In this document: positions 25,463-34,320 of the stretch, in pieces
How positions within the stretch are numbered: the first letter of the stretch is position 1
How the letters are laid out: each line of letters opens with the position of its first letter
Assembly: GCA_021848725.1 (NCBI GenBank)
Contig: JAJZTS010000016.1
Span: forward strand, 1-40,029
From: Pseudomonadota bacterium
Lineage (GTDB): Bacteria > Pseudomonadota > Gammaproteobacteria > Burkholderiales > Thiobacillaceae
Direction: 5' to 3'
DNA length: 40,029 nucleotides
Translations under genes and position numbers: made by a program
Notes under the pieces: model-generated
The model's database searches: none
Seen by the model: only the letters and a program-made list of their open reading frames with translations
What the model was told of the DNA's origin: nothing

Positions 25463-25699
25463 TTAAGGCGCTTGGCGGCCGATGGCGGCGCCGATCGATT
25501 GCGCGATGTGGTCGGCGATGGCGCGGTCGGATCGGCGGGGATCGACCTGGAGCGGGCCGACACCGACTTGCGCCAGCTGGCCGGCCGGCAGGCCGGCTTG
25601 CCGGGCCAGGGCCTCGCCCACCAGGCGGCCGATACGCTGGGCGCGGCCCTCGAAGCCGGCCGGCAGGCGCAGATTGAGTTGGCCGATTTCAGTCGTCAT
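25463..25699 (-). CDS. Small eCIS protein of unknown function (78 aa)
   Basis: The product is 78 aa and not firmly recognised. It starts MTTEIGQLNLRLPAGFEGRA, followed by a helix (IGRLVGEALARQ) and a C-terminal AIADHIAQSIGAAIG helix. Genes of this size and place (between the ATPase and the tube initiator) occur in other eCIS clusters, and the opening resembles short DUF5908-like proteins, but the match is weak. Its ribosome site GGAGG lies within the end of the ATPase gene, which it overlaps by 11 bases, so translation is probably coupled. Confidence 0.6.
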   Translation of the reverse strand: MTTEIGQLNLRLPAGFEGRAQRIGRLVGEALARQAGLPAGQLAQVGVGPLQVDPRRSDRAIADHIAQSIGAAIGRQAP

Positions 25700-27041
25700 C
25701 CATCACCTCCGGCGGTAGATGCGCAGCCAGCGCGCCGAGGTCTTGCGCGTTGACTTCGCGGCCCTCCTTGGCCAGCTCGCGCCAGACGGCGTGGGCGATG
25801 TGCGCGAGGCCGATGGCTTCGCCTGCGCCGGCCGCTAGGTAGGCGGCATGCAGCGCGGCATTGCGGATGCCGCCGCCGGTGAGCGCCACGGTGTTGCCGA
25901 GAAACCGCCGGTCCAGCGCCGGGTCCACTGGCGCGCGCGGCGGCAGCAGCCGGCGCCACAGCTCGGTGCGGGAGACCGCATCCGGGCGCGGGAATTCCAC
26001 CACCATCTGAAAGCGGCGAGTGAAGGCAGAGTCGAGTTGCTTGCGCAGATTAGTCGTTAGGATGCACGGCCCATCGTGCGCCTCGATACGGGTCAGCAGA
26101 TGGCTGACTTCCATGTTGGCATAGCGGTCGCGCGCCTCCTTGACCTCGCCGCGTTTCGAGAACAAGGCATCGGCCTCGTCGAACTGCAGCACCATGGGCT
26201 GGCCGTGCGCGGCGTCGAACAGGCGGTTGAGGTTTTCCTCGGTCTCGCCGACGTATTTGCTTACCAGGCGGCCAAGGTCGATGCGATACAGGCGCCAGCC
26301 GAGTTCGGTCGCGATCACGCTGGCGGCGAAGGTCTTGCCGGTGCCGGACGGGCCGGCGAACAGGGCCAGTGGCCCGCCCACGCTCTGGCCGCCCCATTGG
26401 CCCACCACGGTCTCGCGCTGCTGGATCCACAGCAGGAACTCGCGCAGCATCGCGAGCCGGCTCGGCGGCAACACCAAGTCGTCCCAGGTGGCGGTTTGCT
26501 CGACCGCCGTGGCGCCGGGTGGCGGCGGTAGGTCGAGCGGACGCCCGGTCAGGCGGGCGATCACCCACGGTTCGGGGACGATCGGGCGATAGGGATCGTC
26601 TTGCTCCATGCGCAGCAGCCGACGACGGCGCAAGGGTGCGCTGGGTTCCAGCGCGCGGCGTAAAAGTTCGCCCTGGCCGACGTCGAGGGCGAGCAATTCC
26701 TGGATTAATGCGCGGGTGGCCCAGGGTTGCGTGCTGCCGGCCTGCAGGTTCTGGAAGGCCCAGCCCAGGCGCGGCTCCAGGTCCGGCGCGAGCGCGCAGG
26801 CGAGCGCGTCGTATTCGACCGGGGTGAGGCTGAAGCCCAGCGTGGCTTCCCACAGGCCGCCCGGCTCGCGCAAGGCGACGACCTGCGCCTGCAACTCGCG
26901 CAGACGTGCGACTTCCGATTCGTCGATCGATTCGCCATGCCGGTTGCGCGACAGGCACCAGACCAGGAAATCCAGGCGCTGCCATTCGGCGTCGAAGGCG
27001 GCGAGCTGGGTGGCGTTGGGCAAGGGTGCGTTCATTCGCAT
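25689..27041 (-). CDS. AAA+ ATPase of the eCIS (Afp15-like)
   Basis: The product is 450 aa. An N-terminal helical region (~1-185) precedes an AAA+ module: Walker A GPSGTGKT at 230-237, a RLVSKYVGETEENLNRLF segment, Walker B VLQFDEADALF from 284, sensor-like CILTTNLRKQLD and arginine-finger region FTRRFQMVVEFPRPD. It resembles the Afp15/PVC15 ATPase required for particle assembly. The ATG at 27041 overlaps the previous TAA as TAATG; a second Met is two codons later. A much longer open frame upstream is a shadow of the DUF4255 gene. Confidence 0.9.
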   Translation of the reverse strand: MRMNAPLPNATQLAAFDAEWQRLDFLVWCLSRNRHGESIDESEVARLRELQAQVVALREPGGLWEATLGFSLTPVEYDALACALAPDLEPRLGWAFQNLQAGSTQPWATRALIQELLALDVGQGELLRRALEPSAPLRRRRLLRMEQDDPYRPIVPEPWVIARLTGRPLDLPPPPGATAVEQTATWDDLVLPPSRLAMLREFLLWIQQRETVVGQWGGQSVGGPLALFAGPSGTGKTFAASVIATELGWRLYRIDLGRLVSKYVGETEENLNRLFDAAHGQPMVLQFDEADALFSKRGEVKEARDRYANMEVSHLLTRIEAHDGPCILTTNLRKQLDSAFTRRFQMVVEFPRPDAVSRTELWRRLLPPRAPVDPALDRRFLGNTVALTGGGIRNAALHAAYLAAGAGEAIGLAHIAHAVWRELAKEGREVNAQDLGALAAHLPPEVMDDD

Positions 27042-28060
27042 TACCCCGCGTGCAAACTGATCAGCAGGGGGTTGGACCGCACGCTCAGCACGGTGCCGTC
27101 GCTGGTGCGGGTGTAACTGCGCTCGGCATAGAGCAGCATTTGCCCGATGTGGTCGGTGAACGGCAGGGCGAGCGCCTCGGTGCTGGCCGCCGATGCCGCA
27201 TCGGGATCGATGCCGGTGCTGGTGATCGTCGCGACGGTGGCCGGTACCACGCGCTGCCAGCCCGCGTCGGCATCCCAGGTTTCCCATTGCAGGCTGACGT
27301 TGTCGCCGACTTTGCCGGCCAGCCAAACCTTCGGCGTGAAGGCGGCCAGTTCCGCACTGCCCAAGGCGAAGCTGAAGCTGAAGGCGCAGGCGTCCTGATG
27401 CACGAAGGCGATGGCCGGTGCCCAGGCCTCGAGTGCGAGGTTCGGCGTCGTGACCGGGACTTCGGGCAGGCTGCCGGTGCGGCTCGGCGTGGTCGCGGCC
27501 ATGTCGGCGTTCGCCTCGAAACCGAGGCCGCCGGCCAGCGGCGAGGCCACGGCCGGAACGGCCGGCACGATCGGCGCGAGCGAGATTTCGTACAGGATCG
27601 ACGGCCGATAAACGGTGTCGCCCTGCGTCGACCAGAGCTGGTTCAACTGATCCAGGCCGAGCGGTTGGAACATGGCCTGGATGTGATAGTCCTCGTCGTC
27701 GACGCTGAGGCTGAACACCGGCTTCTCGTGAAAGACGCGGATGATCTCGCCGATCAAGCGCAGATCGTTTTCGCCTGCGCTCACGCTGTCTTCTTCCGCG
27801 GCAAACGGCGTGATCAGGCAAAAGGTGCGCAACCAACCGATCTCGCCGGGCAGGGTGTCGGGGAACAGGCCCGGCGGCTCGAACCGGAAGAAAAACAAGT
27901 TGAGCCGGTGGTCGCTATCGCCGGCCCCGGCGGTGGCGGTGTCCGACGGCGTGCCGAGCACCACGGTGACCTTGCTGCGGTCGGGCGCGTTGATCTCGCC
28001 GTCCAGGTATTGGCGCATGCTCTTGCAGACTTGGGAGAGTGCGGAGACGGCGAGTGCCAT
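27041..28060 (-). CDS. DUF4255 / Pvc16-like tail terminator
   Basis: The product is 339 aa. The N-terminus (ALSQVCKSMRQYLDGEI, VVLGTPSD, HRLNLFFFRFEPPGLF, GEIGWLRTFCLITPFA, GENDLRLIGEIIRVFHEKPV) is typical of the Pvc16 N-terminal/DUF4255 domain (~1-190), which caps the distal end of tube and sheath. The C-terminal ~150 residues are Ala/Pro-rich with an Ig-like segment (VWLAGKVGDNVSLQWETWDA, MLLYAERSYTRTSDGTVL). That extra domain would be displayed at the cap. It begins one base after the Pro/Ala-rich gene and overlaps the ATPase gene. Confidence 0.85.
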   Translation of the reverse strand: MALAVSALSQVCKSMRQYLDGEINAPDRSKVTVVLGTPSDTATAGAGDSDHRLNLFFFRFEPPGLFPDTLPGEIGWLRTFCLITPFAAEEDSVSAGENDLRLIGEIIRVFHEKPVFSLSVDDEDYHIQAMFQPLGLDQLNQLWSTQGDTVYRPSILYEISLAPIVPAVPAVASPLAGGLGFEANADMAATTPSRTGSLPEVPVTTPNLALEAWAPAIAFVHQDACAFSFSFALGSAELAAFTPKVWLAGKVGDNVSLQWETWDADAGWQRVVPATVATITSTGIDPDAASAASTEALALPFTDHIGQMLLYAERSYTRTSDGTVLSVRSNPLLISLHAG

Positions 28061-28061
28061 G

Positions 28062-29165
28062 TCACAAGCGCTTCAGGTAGTTGCGGTTGAGGAAGCCGTG
28101 GTGATTGTCGGCGCGCGTAGGCGTCGCGGCCTGCGGTTCGCGCGCGACCACCACCACGTCGATACGGCCGATCACCAGGCTCGGCTCGGCGGGCCGCGGC
28201 TTGGCCGGGGCCGTGTTTGCCGGCATGGCTAGGGCCGGGCTTGCCGGCCGCTCGGCCCGAGGCGGGGCATGGGCGATAGCCGCGTTGGGGCGGTACCCGC
28301 TATTGTCGTCGCCATGCCGGTTCGGCCTTACGTCGGGTGATGCGATGGTCGGGCTGGGCGGTACGGGCTGGGCGGTGTGCGCGGTTACCTGGGGCTCCGG
28401 CCCGGCGGCTTGGGGTGGACTGGGCCGGGCCTGGCTGTTCTGGCTTGCGCGGCCTGGCGTTGGCGGCTCTGCCACCGTCGGCGCGACGTCGGCGTCGACC
28501 GCTAGCGTCGCATCGGAGAAGGCTTGCGCCGTCAGGGCTGTTGGGGCCGGTATTTCAACGGCGCGTGCCGCCGCAACGGTCGATTCCGCCGCGGTTGAAG
28601 AATGGGAGGTTTCAGAAGGGGCGCCCCGACCCGCTCGGCTCGGCGACGATATCTCGTATCGGCTAACAGGCTGCCCGGTGCCATCTGGGATTTCGGACTT
28701 ATGCGTCGTTCGGTAAAGCTTCGCTTCGGTAGGCCCAGGCACACTGAGTGACCGAACCTCTTCTTCCGACGCGATTTCCTCACGGGCTGCCGTCGTCTTG
28801 CTTGGACCTCCGCGCACTTCCTGTCCTGTCTCCAGTTCGCTTCTCGAACTTACCGTCTCGGTGGCATCTATCCCGAAGGAATCAATGCCAGTATTGGCAG
28901 GCGATTTCCACCTCGCGGCTTCCGTCCCCGCTGACAAAGGGTCGCCAGCCGGCACGCGAGTCGCCTCGACCACCGGCTGGAATGACGCCTTTAGGGGCCG
29001 TGCCGGCCCCTCCTTCTGAAACCTGAAAATGGTTTGCATGCCCTCCGTTGAGCTGTCTTCGTTGGTGGGGCCAAGCTCGGCATCGCCTTCGATCGCCGAA
29101 CGCCTCAGCCAGCCGCCGCCGAGCGGGCGCTGCGCATCGAGGATGGTGTCCTGTAAGATGGCCAT
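28062..29165 (-). CDS. Pro/Ala-rich, largely disordered eCIS protein
   Basis: The product is 367 aa with no recognised domain. The first ~25 residues (MAILQDTILDAQRPLGGGWL) look ordered, and the middle (~30-325) is rich in Pro, Ala, Ser, Thr and Glu with low complexity, suggesting a long flexible region. The C-terminus returns to order: LVIGRIDVVVVAREPQ, then GFLNRNYLKRL. An IGRI...FL.RNYL.R-type ending is, as far as I recall, seen in other eCIS proteins at this position. It is separated by one base from each neighbour. It could be a flexible adaptor between cap proteins or a length-related factor; neither is shown. Confidence 0.65.
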   Translation of the reverse strand: MAILQDTILDAQRPLGGGWLRRSAIEGDAELGPTNEDSSTEGMQTIFRFQKEGPARPLKASFQPVVEATRVPAGDPLSAGTEAARWKSPANTGIDSFGIDATETVSSRSELETGQEVRGGPSKTTAAREEIASEEEVRSLSVPGPTEAKLYRTTHKSEIPDGTGQPVSRYEISSPSRAGRGAPSETSHSSTAAESTVAAARAVEIPAPTALTAQAFSDATLAVDADVAPTVAEPPTPGRASQNSQARPSPPQAAGPEPQVTAHTAQPVPPSPTIASPDVRPNRHGDDNSGYRPNAAIAHAPPRAERPASPALAMPANTAPAKPRPAEPSLVIGRIDVVVVAREPQAATPTRADNHHGFLNRNYLKRL

Positions 29166-29166
29166 T

Positions 29167-29958
29167 TCAGTCCGCCATGCCGCGGGCGCGGTCGATCAGG
29201 TGCAGGTAGCGCTGTCGGCGCGGGCGCGGCAGCGCGAGAATTTCCGCCTCACCCCAGTGGTAGTGGGCGGCAATCTGGTGCACCTCCTGCAATAGCGCTT
29301 CACTGCTGTGCGACAAGGCGCGGTAGGGATTCAAATCCACCCGGTTTTCGGCACCGCATTCCGGGCAATTGGCTTGCACCTGCACGACGACGCCAGGTGA
29401 TACCGCTTCCAATGCGGCCTCGATGGCGGCGGTTGCCTGCGCGTCGAGTGCGTCGACGGCGATGGGCTGGTATGCCAATTGCCGCAGCAGCCAAGATTGG
29501 GCCTCGGCCACCGGCAGGGTGGCCAGGGCCTCCTGGTCGGCCCCGTTCGGCAGGCGGAAGGCCAGTTTGTGCCCGGCCACCTCGACCTGGACCCTCGGAT
29601 ACGCCGCACCGGCCTCTTGCACCGGTAGCGCGGCATAGTCGAGATGGAAATCGAACTGCGCAGCACAGCCGCGACAGGCCACCTGGAACCAGCCGTCGGT
29701 ATGGCCCAGGTGTCGTTCCAATTCGCGCATCAGGAATTGGCGATCGGCCACGCAAAGTTGCGCCACGCGTTGCGGCGTGGCCGGTTCGCCGCCTAAGTGG
29801 CCCAAGGCCGTGACCAAGGCCAGCGTGACTGCGCGCGGTGTATTGCCGGCCGTCTCGCCGGCCTCGGCCAAGGCGAGTTCGAGCGTGCCGGAAATCGGGC
29901 GAAACGCGCAGTCGCGCCGCCGGATGCCGTCTTCCACCAGGCCGCCGGGCAGTTGCAT
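29167..29958 (-). CDS. eCIS protein with two CxxC pairs (zinc-ribbon-like)
   Basis: The product is 263 aa from ATG at 29958; the frame is open 18 codons further upstream but that part overlaps the tube gene. Two CxxC pairs (Cys95/Cys98 in ACRGCAAQFDF and Cys198/Cys201 in NCPECGAENRVDL) look like a split zinc ribbon. The rest is mixed alpha/beta, with a C-terminal helical part (LLQEVHQIAAHYHWGEAEIL). That end recalls the small chaperone-like proteins coded after the tube gene in contractile tails, where a WSEAEI-type motif is common. A tail assembly chaperone or baseplate role is inferred from position only. Confidence 0.65.
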   Translation of the reverse strand: MQLPGGLVEDGIRRRDCAFRPISGTLELALAEAGETAGNTPRAVTLALVTALGHLGGEPATPQRVAQLCVADRQFLMRELERHLGHTDGWFQVACRGCAAQFDFHLDYAALPVQEAGAAYPRVQVEVAGHKLAFRLPNGADQEALATLPVAEAQSWLLRQLAYQPIAVDALDAQATAAIEAALEAVSPGVVVQVQANCPECGAENRVDLNPYRALSHSSEALLQEVHQIAAHYHWGEAEILALPRPRRQRYLHLIDRARGMAD

Positions 29959-29969
29959 GTCGGCTCCGA

Positions 29970-30479
29970 TCAGGACTCGGTCGGTTCGCTGACCGCGCCG
30001 TCGCGCTGCCAACCCTCGTGCTGCAAAGTAAGGGTCTGGATGCCCACCGCGTTCATCGCGCCGGCATCCATCTCCGGCAAGGCCTGGTATTCCGACACCC
30101 AGGCGCGAAAGACCTTGTAGGAGATCGCCACCTGGCCTTGCAGGTTGAGCACGTTGATCACGATGTCCTTGCGGAAGTTTTTGAGCGACATCGCGGCGTC
30201 ACCTTCGATGTTGTTTACCAGGTTGGCCCAGTCCTCGAATATCGGATCGTGCGACAAGCCTTGTTCCAGCGTGATCGGCTCATAGCTGGTGCCGCCGGGC
30301 AGGATGCGCTCGCGGCTGGGGTCGCCGCCAGTGCGCCATTTGATCGCCTCGGTCTTGCGTTTCAGGGCGCCCATCTTTTTCAATCCGGCAACGGGCTTGC
30401 CGTCGATCAGGATCTGGAATTTGAAGGTGCGGTAGGGGTCGTGCCGGTGGGTGTTGACCGAGAACATGGGGGCTGCCAT
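29970..30479 (-). CDS. Inner tube protein (gp19/Afp1-like)
   Basis: The product is 169 aa. The pattern HDPYRTFKFQILIDGKPVAG, GGDPSRERILPGGTSYEPIT, LEQGLSHDPIFEDWAN and a final VGIQTLTLQHEGW is that of the T4 gp19-like/conserved phage tail tube family. It is the only tube gene seen; Afp and PVC have three variants. Ribosome site GAGGAG lies 7 bases before the ATG. Hexamers of this protein should stack to form the tube that carries cargo. Confidence 0.92.
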   Translation of the reverse strand: MAAPMFSVNTHRHDPYRTFKFQILIDGKPVAGLKKMGALKRKTEAIKWRTGGDPSRERILPGGTSYEPITLEQGLSHDPIFEDWANLVNNIEGDAAMSLKNFRKDIVINVLNLQGQVAISYKVFRAWVSEYQALPEMDAGAMNAVGIQTLTLQHEGWQRDGAVSEPTES

Positions 30480-30517
30480 TTGCTATCTCCTCGCTGAATC
30501 GTATGAAAGCCGGCCCC

Positions 30518-32437
30518 TTAGGACTGGCCAGCCTTTTGCTGGATACGCACGATGACGAATTCGGCCGGTTTCAATGGCGCGAAGCCGACGATGGCGATCA
30601 CCATGCCGCGGTCGATGTCGTCCTGGGTCATGGTGTCGCCCAGGCCGCAACGCACGAAATAGGCGTCGGAGGCCTTTTGTCCCTGGAACGCGCCGGCCCG
30701 GAACAGGCCATCCATGAACGCGCCGATATTGGCCCGCAGCGACGACCACAAGCGGTGATCGTTGGGCTCGAACACCGCCCATTGGATGCCGTTGAAGAGG
30801 CTGCTCTCGATGTAGATCGCGGTACGCCTGACCGGCACGTAGCGCCATTCCGGATTGGCCTTGGTCGACAGGGTGCGCGTGCCCCAGACCACGGCGCCAT
30901 AGCTCGGCAGCTTGCGCAGGCAGTTGACGCCTTCCGGATTGAGCTGGTCCTGGTCGCCGTCCTCCACCGTGTATTCCAAGGCGGAAACGCCGCGCACCGT
31001 GGCCTCGACGCCGGCCGGCGCCTTCCACACGCCGCGGGTGCCGTCGGTGCGCGCCCAGATGCCGGCAGCGAAGGCCGACGGCGCGATGGTCAGGGTGGTG
31101 GCGGCGTTGGGGTTGGTGTCGCGGTCGTAGAAGGGATTGGCGATCTTGACCCACGGGTAGTAGAGCGCGGTGTAAGTGGAGGTGGGCAGGCTCAGGCCCG
31201 ATACCGCGGAGGCGTCGGTCAGTTCCACGCCGGGCGGCGGGTCGACCAGCAGCATACGGCTCTTCATTTCCTCGCAGTGGCTGTAGGCGGCATCGATGAT
31301 GGTGTTGCCGGTGCCGTCACTGGGCATGTACTGCCCCGGCAGCAGCACGATGTTGACGTCGCGCACCTTCTTCAACTTGGCGAAGAATTTTTCGTAGTCG
31401 TCGAGACCGGGGGCATCGCCGTCGTCGCCGCCGGTCAATGCTTCCTCGCTGGCCATGAGCTTGGGCACGACGTCGTAAGTGCCGTGGGTTTCGCTGCCGC
31501 CGGCACTGACGCCCAGACTGAGCCGGGTGGCCAGCGTGCCGGGCCGGACCACGACCGAAGAGCGGGCGCTCTGGCTGCCGGAGGTCAGGGTGATTTTGCC
31601 GTCGGTGTAACTGCAGGTGAAACCGGCATAGTCGTCGCCCAGGGCGAGGACCAACGCCTCGATCTCGTCCGCCACCTCGGTGCCGCTGTCATAGCTGCCG
31701 CCGGGTCCGGCGCCCAGTGTGATGGTCTTGGCGCCGCGGTTGTCGATGTTGAGGGTGAGGCGCATGTTTTCTTCGACCTTCTCATCTGCCGCCGTCCAGT
31801 CCTTGCCGGAGATGTCGCCGCCGACGCTGGTGGCCTTCAGGTAATAGGTCGTCGGGTGGCCCTCGATCTCGGCAGGCAGCGCGACGGTGATGTATCGGGA
31901 GCCGCCGTTGACGACGGTCAGCGCATAGTTGGCGTCGGAGGTGTCCATCGACAGATTGCTGAACGATTCCAGCAAGGTGGTCTCGCCGTCTGCCACTTGG
32001 CTGACCTCGATCTTGAAGCGGTAGCCGTCGCTGGAGGTCACCTCGACCCGCAGGTCATTGCCCCATTCGCCGGCGCTGGCGGCGCTGATGTCCAGCACGT
32101 TGATCGCGGCGGCGCTGCCACCCGACCGGCCTTTCATCTTCGCGGCGGGCAGGGTGGCGCTGACGGCGTTCTGGGCCAAGCGGGCGACATAGGCATCCTT
32201 GCCGCCGTTGAGGAAAAAATGGAAGGCGGCCAAACCCATCGCGTCGGTTTCGGAATGGATCTCGCCGAAGTTCGCTTTGTAATCGTCCCAACTGTGCACC
32301 AGGGTCGCCTCGCCGATCGGCCCCTCGGTGGTGTAGCCGATCAGCGCGGCCACGGCTGTGGACACGCCCTCGATGGGTTTCGCGCCGCTGGGGATTTCTT
32401 CGATGTAGACCCCAGGATGGTAATAAGAAGTGGCCAT
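30518..32437 (-). CDS. Contractile tail sheath protein
   Basis: The product is 639 aa. The N-terminus YYHPGVYIEEIPSGAKPIEG, then VSTAVAALIGYTTEGP, is diagnostic of contractile sheaths. The C-terminal core is also clear: NPEGVNCLRKLPSYGAVVWG, TRTLS, WRYVPVRRTAIYIESSL, and the final handle strand PAEFVIVRIQQKAG. A large insertion (roughly residues 90-370) makes it longer than many eCIS sheaths and should form an outer surface domain. Only one sheath gene is present. The ribosome site (GAGAGGG) is good. A 7-bp hairpin (32464-32482) lies in the 101-base gap before it and may adjust sheath mRNA levels. Confidence 0.95.
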   Translation of the reverse strand: MATSYYHPGVYIEEIPSGAKPIEGVSTAVAALIGYTTEGPIGEATLVHSWDDYKANFGEIHSETDAMGLAAFHFFLNGGKDAYVARLAQNAVSATLPAAKMKGRSGGSAAAINVLDISAASAGEWGNDLRVEVTSSDGYRFKIEVSQVADGETTLLESFSNLSMDTSDANYALTVVNGGSRYITVALPAEIEGHPTTYYLKATSVGGDISGKDWTAADEKVEENMRLTLNIDNRGAKTITLGAGPGGSYDSGTEVADEIEALVLALGDDYAGFTCSYTDGKITLTSGSQSARSSVVVRPGTLATRLSLGVSAGGSETHGTYDVVPKLMASEEALTGGDDGDAPGLDDYEKFFAKLKKVRDVNIVLLPGQYMPSDGTGNTIIDAAYSHCEEMKSRMLLVDPPPGVELTDASAVSGLSLPTSTYTALYYPWVKIANPFYDRDTNPNAATTLTIAPSAFAAGIWARTDGTRGVWKAPAGVEATVRGVSALEYTVEDGDQDQLNPEGVNCLRKLPSYGAVVWGTRTLSTKANPEWRYVPVRRTAIYIESSLFNGIQWAVFEPNDHRLWSSLRANIGAFMDGLFRAGAFQGQKASDAYFVRCGLGDTMTQDDIDRGMVIAIVGFAPLKPAEFVIVRIQQKAGQS

Positions 32438-32463
32438 ACGTTTTCCCTCTCCATCTGCGGGCT

Positions 32464-32482
32464 CGCCGGCGGGATGCCGGCG
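32464..32482 (-). other. Hairpin between the first eCIS gene and the sheath gene
   Basis: CGCCGGC-GGGAT-GCCGGCG forms a 7-bp perfect stem with a 5-base loop in the longest gap inside the operon, about 27 bases upstream of the sheath start. There is no T-run, so it is not a canonical terminator. It could stabilise the 5' end of a processed sheath message; that is inference. Confidence 0.5.
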
Positions 32483-32538
32483 CCGTCCCTAGTTGCATTC
32501 ACGCGGCGGCCATGCCCAGCCACCGAGAAATTCCCGAG

Positions 32539-32808
32539 CTAGTTCTTGCTTTCGCGCTGGAGCCGCTGCTCGATGACAGCGACCTTCGCCGCATACAGCT
32601 GGGTACCGTCCGGCAGGGTCATGCGCGTCACCCTGTCGTGCTGCAGCAATTGATCGAGCGCCGCCTGCACATCCGCATCGGACAGTTCGCCGTCACGCTC
32701 CGCCAGCCACCAGCGCCGAATACCCTCGGCGGTATCCCGCGCTTCAGGGTGGAAGCCTAGGTAATGCACGATGCCAGCCACGGCGGCACGCACCGATCTG
32801 TCGCCCAT
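32539..32808 (-). CDS. Small winged-helix-like protein, first gene of the eCIS operon
   Basis: The product is 89 aa from ATG at 32808, which has GGAG 6 bases upstream. A GTG at 32856 would lie inside the sigma-54 promoter and upstream of the expected transcript start, so it is rejected. The sequence (SVRAAVAGIVHYLGFHPEAR, GIRRWWLAERDGELSDADVQ, LDQLLQHDRVTRMTLPDGTQ) has the helix-helix-helix-wing pattern of a winged helix. The pattern alone does not show DNA binding. It could be a small regulator or an assembly factor. No close family recognised. Confidence 0.6.
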   Translation of the reverse strand: MGDRSVRAAVAGIVHYLGFHPEARDTAEGIRRWWLAERDGELSDADVQAALDQLLQHDRVTRMTLPDGTQLYAAKVAVIEQRLQRESKN

Positions 32809-32839
32809 CGTCGACTCCAGAAAGACAGGCCCAGCTTTT

Positions 32840-32855
32840 AGCAGGATGCGTGCCA
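32840..32855 (-). promoter_or_regulatory. Sigma-54 promoter of the eCIS operon
   Basis: On the - strand the site reads TGGCACG-CATC-CTGCT, against the consensus TGGCACG-N4-TTGCW. The invariant GG and GC are separated by exactly 10 bases. The predicted transcript start is near 32829, about 20 bases before the chosen ATG of the first eCIS gene. A sigma-54 activator gene lies immediately upstream in the same orientation. An IHF-like sequence (AATCAA-N4-ATA, 32873-32885, one mismatch) lies about 20-30 bases further upstream. Confidence 0.8.
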
Positions 32856-32890
32856 CGCGCAGTGGCGTGTCAAATCAAAGGGATACGTAA

Positions 32891-33018
32891 GCGAAGTGGC
32901 TTCGCCTGGTGCGGCGAATACCCAGGGTGAGAGATTGGGTCGTCGAAAGATATCGAGCGCAGGCGGCATTTGCCGAGGTGCGCCGGTGGTGTGTTGCCGC
33001 CCCACCCCGGTGGGGCGG
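32891..33018. promoter_or_regulatory. Two inverted repeats upstream of the sigma-54 promoter
   Basis: GCGAAG-TGG-CTTCGC at 32891-32905 is a perfect 6-bp dyad. A 10-bp dyad at 32997-33018 reads CCGCCCCACC-CC-GGTGGGGCGG. Both lie between the activator stop (33037) and the promoter, at distances of roughly 60 and 170 bases from the predicted transcript start. They could be enhancer sites for the activator, or the second could be a terminator-like stem for the activator gene, although no T-run follows it. Confidence 0.4.
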
Positions 33019-33036
33019 GCGGCGAATGCCCTGCCG

Positions 33037-34152
<1,116 letters not shown>

Positions 34153-34320
34153 GGCGATTCTCCCGTTATATTCGGCCTCGTTGTTTGGCTGGGAATGTCG
34201 CTTCCCCTGAGGCCTGTCCTTTGCGGATTGTTTTGATTACAGCATACAGGATAGAAATCGCTATTGTCATTCGCCTAACTGTGACATGGCTGTTACCGCG
34301 CAGGTGTAAGCGGGCGCTGA

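Larger units (their letters stand above)
7374..32855 (-). other. eCIS (phage-tail-like particle) operon
   Basis: From the sigma-54 promoter to the stop of the large DUF4157 protein all genes run on the - strand, most with 0-30 base gaps or overlaps, so a single ~25-kb transcript is plausible. Core parts identified: sheath, tube, terminator (DUF4255), AAA+ ATPase, tube initiator, LysM, hub, spike, gp25, two J-like wedges and tail protein I. Accessory parts: DUF6519/beta-helix protein and two DUF4157 proteins. No portal, capsid, terminase, integrase, holin or endolysin was seen. This set, with the AAA+ ATPase and DUF4255 cap, separates an eCIS from a prophage or R-type pyocin. Confidence 0.9.

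Noticed and set aside
27042..27836. N-terminal extension of the AAA+ ATPase frame (715 aa in total)
   Set aside because: The extension is Arg-rich and lies within the DUF4255 gene in another frame; the TAATG junction at 27041 gives a normal start.
30503..32542. 679-aa + strand open frame opposite the sheath gene
   Set aside because: It is a shadow of the sheath frame with low-complexity Gly/Ala/Val/Asp composition; the sheath on the other strand has clear family motifs.
7374..32808. Prophage or type VI secretion interpretation
   Set aside because: No capsid, portal, terminase, integrase or lysis genes, and no TssJLM or ClpV; an AAA+ ATPase with DUF4255 cap and DUF4157 proteins indicates an eCIS.
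32809..32856. GTG start at 32856 for the small winged-helix-like protein
   Set aside because: It lies within the sigma-54 promoter and before the predicted transcript start; ATG at 32808 has a GGAG site.
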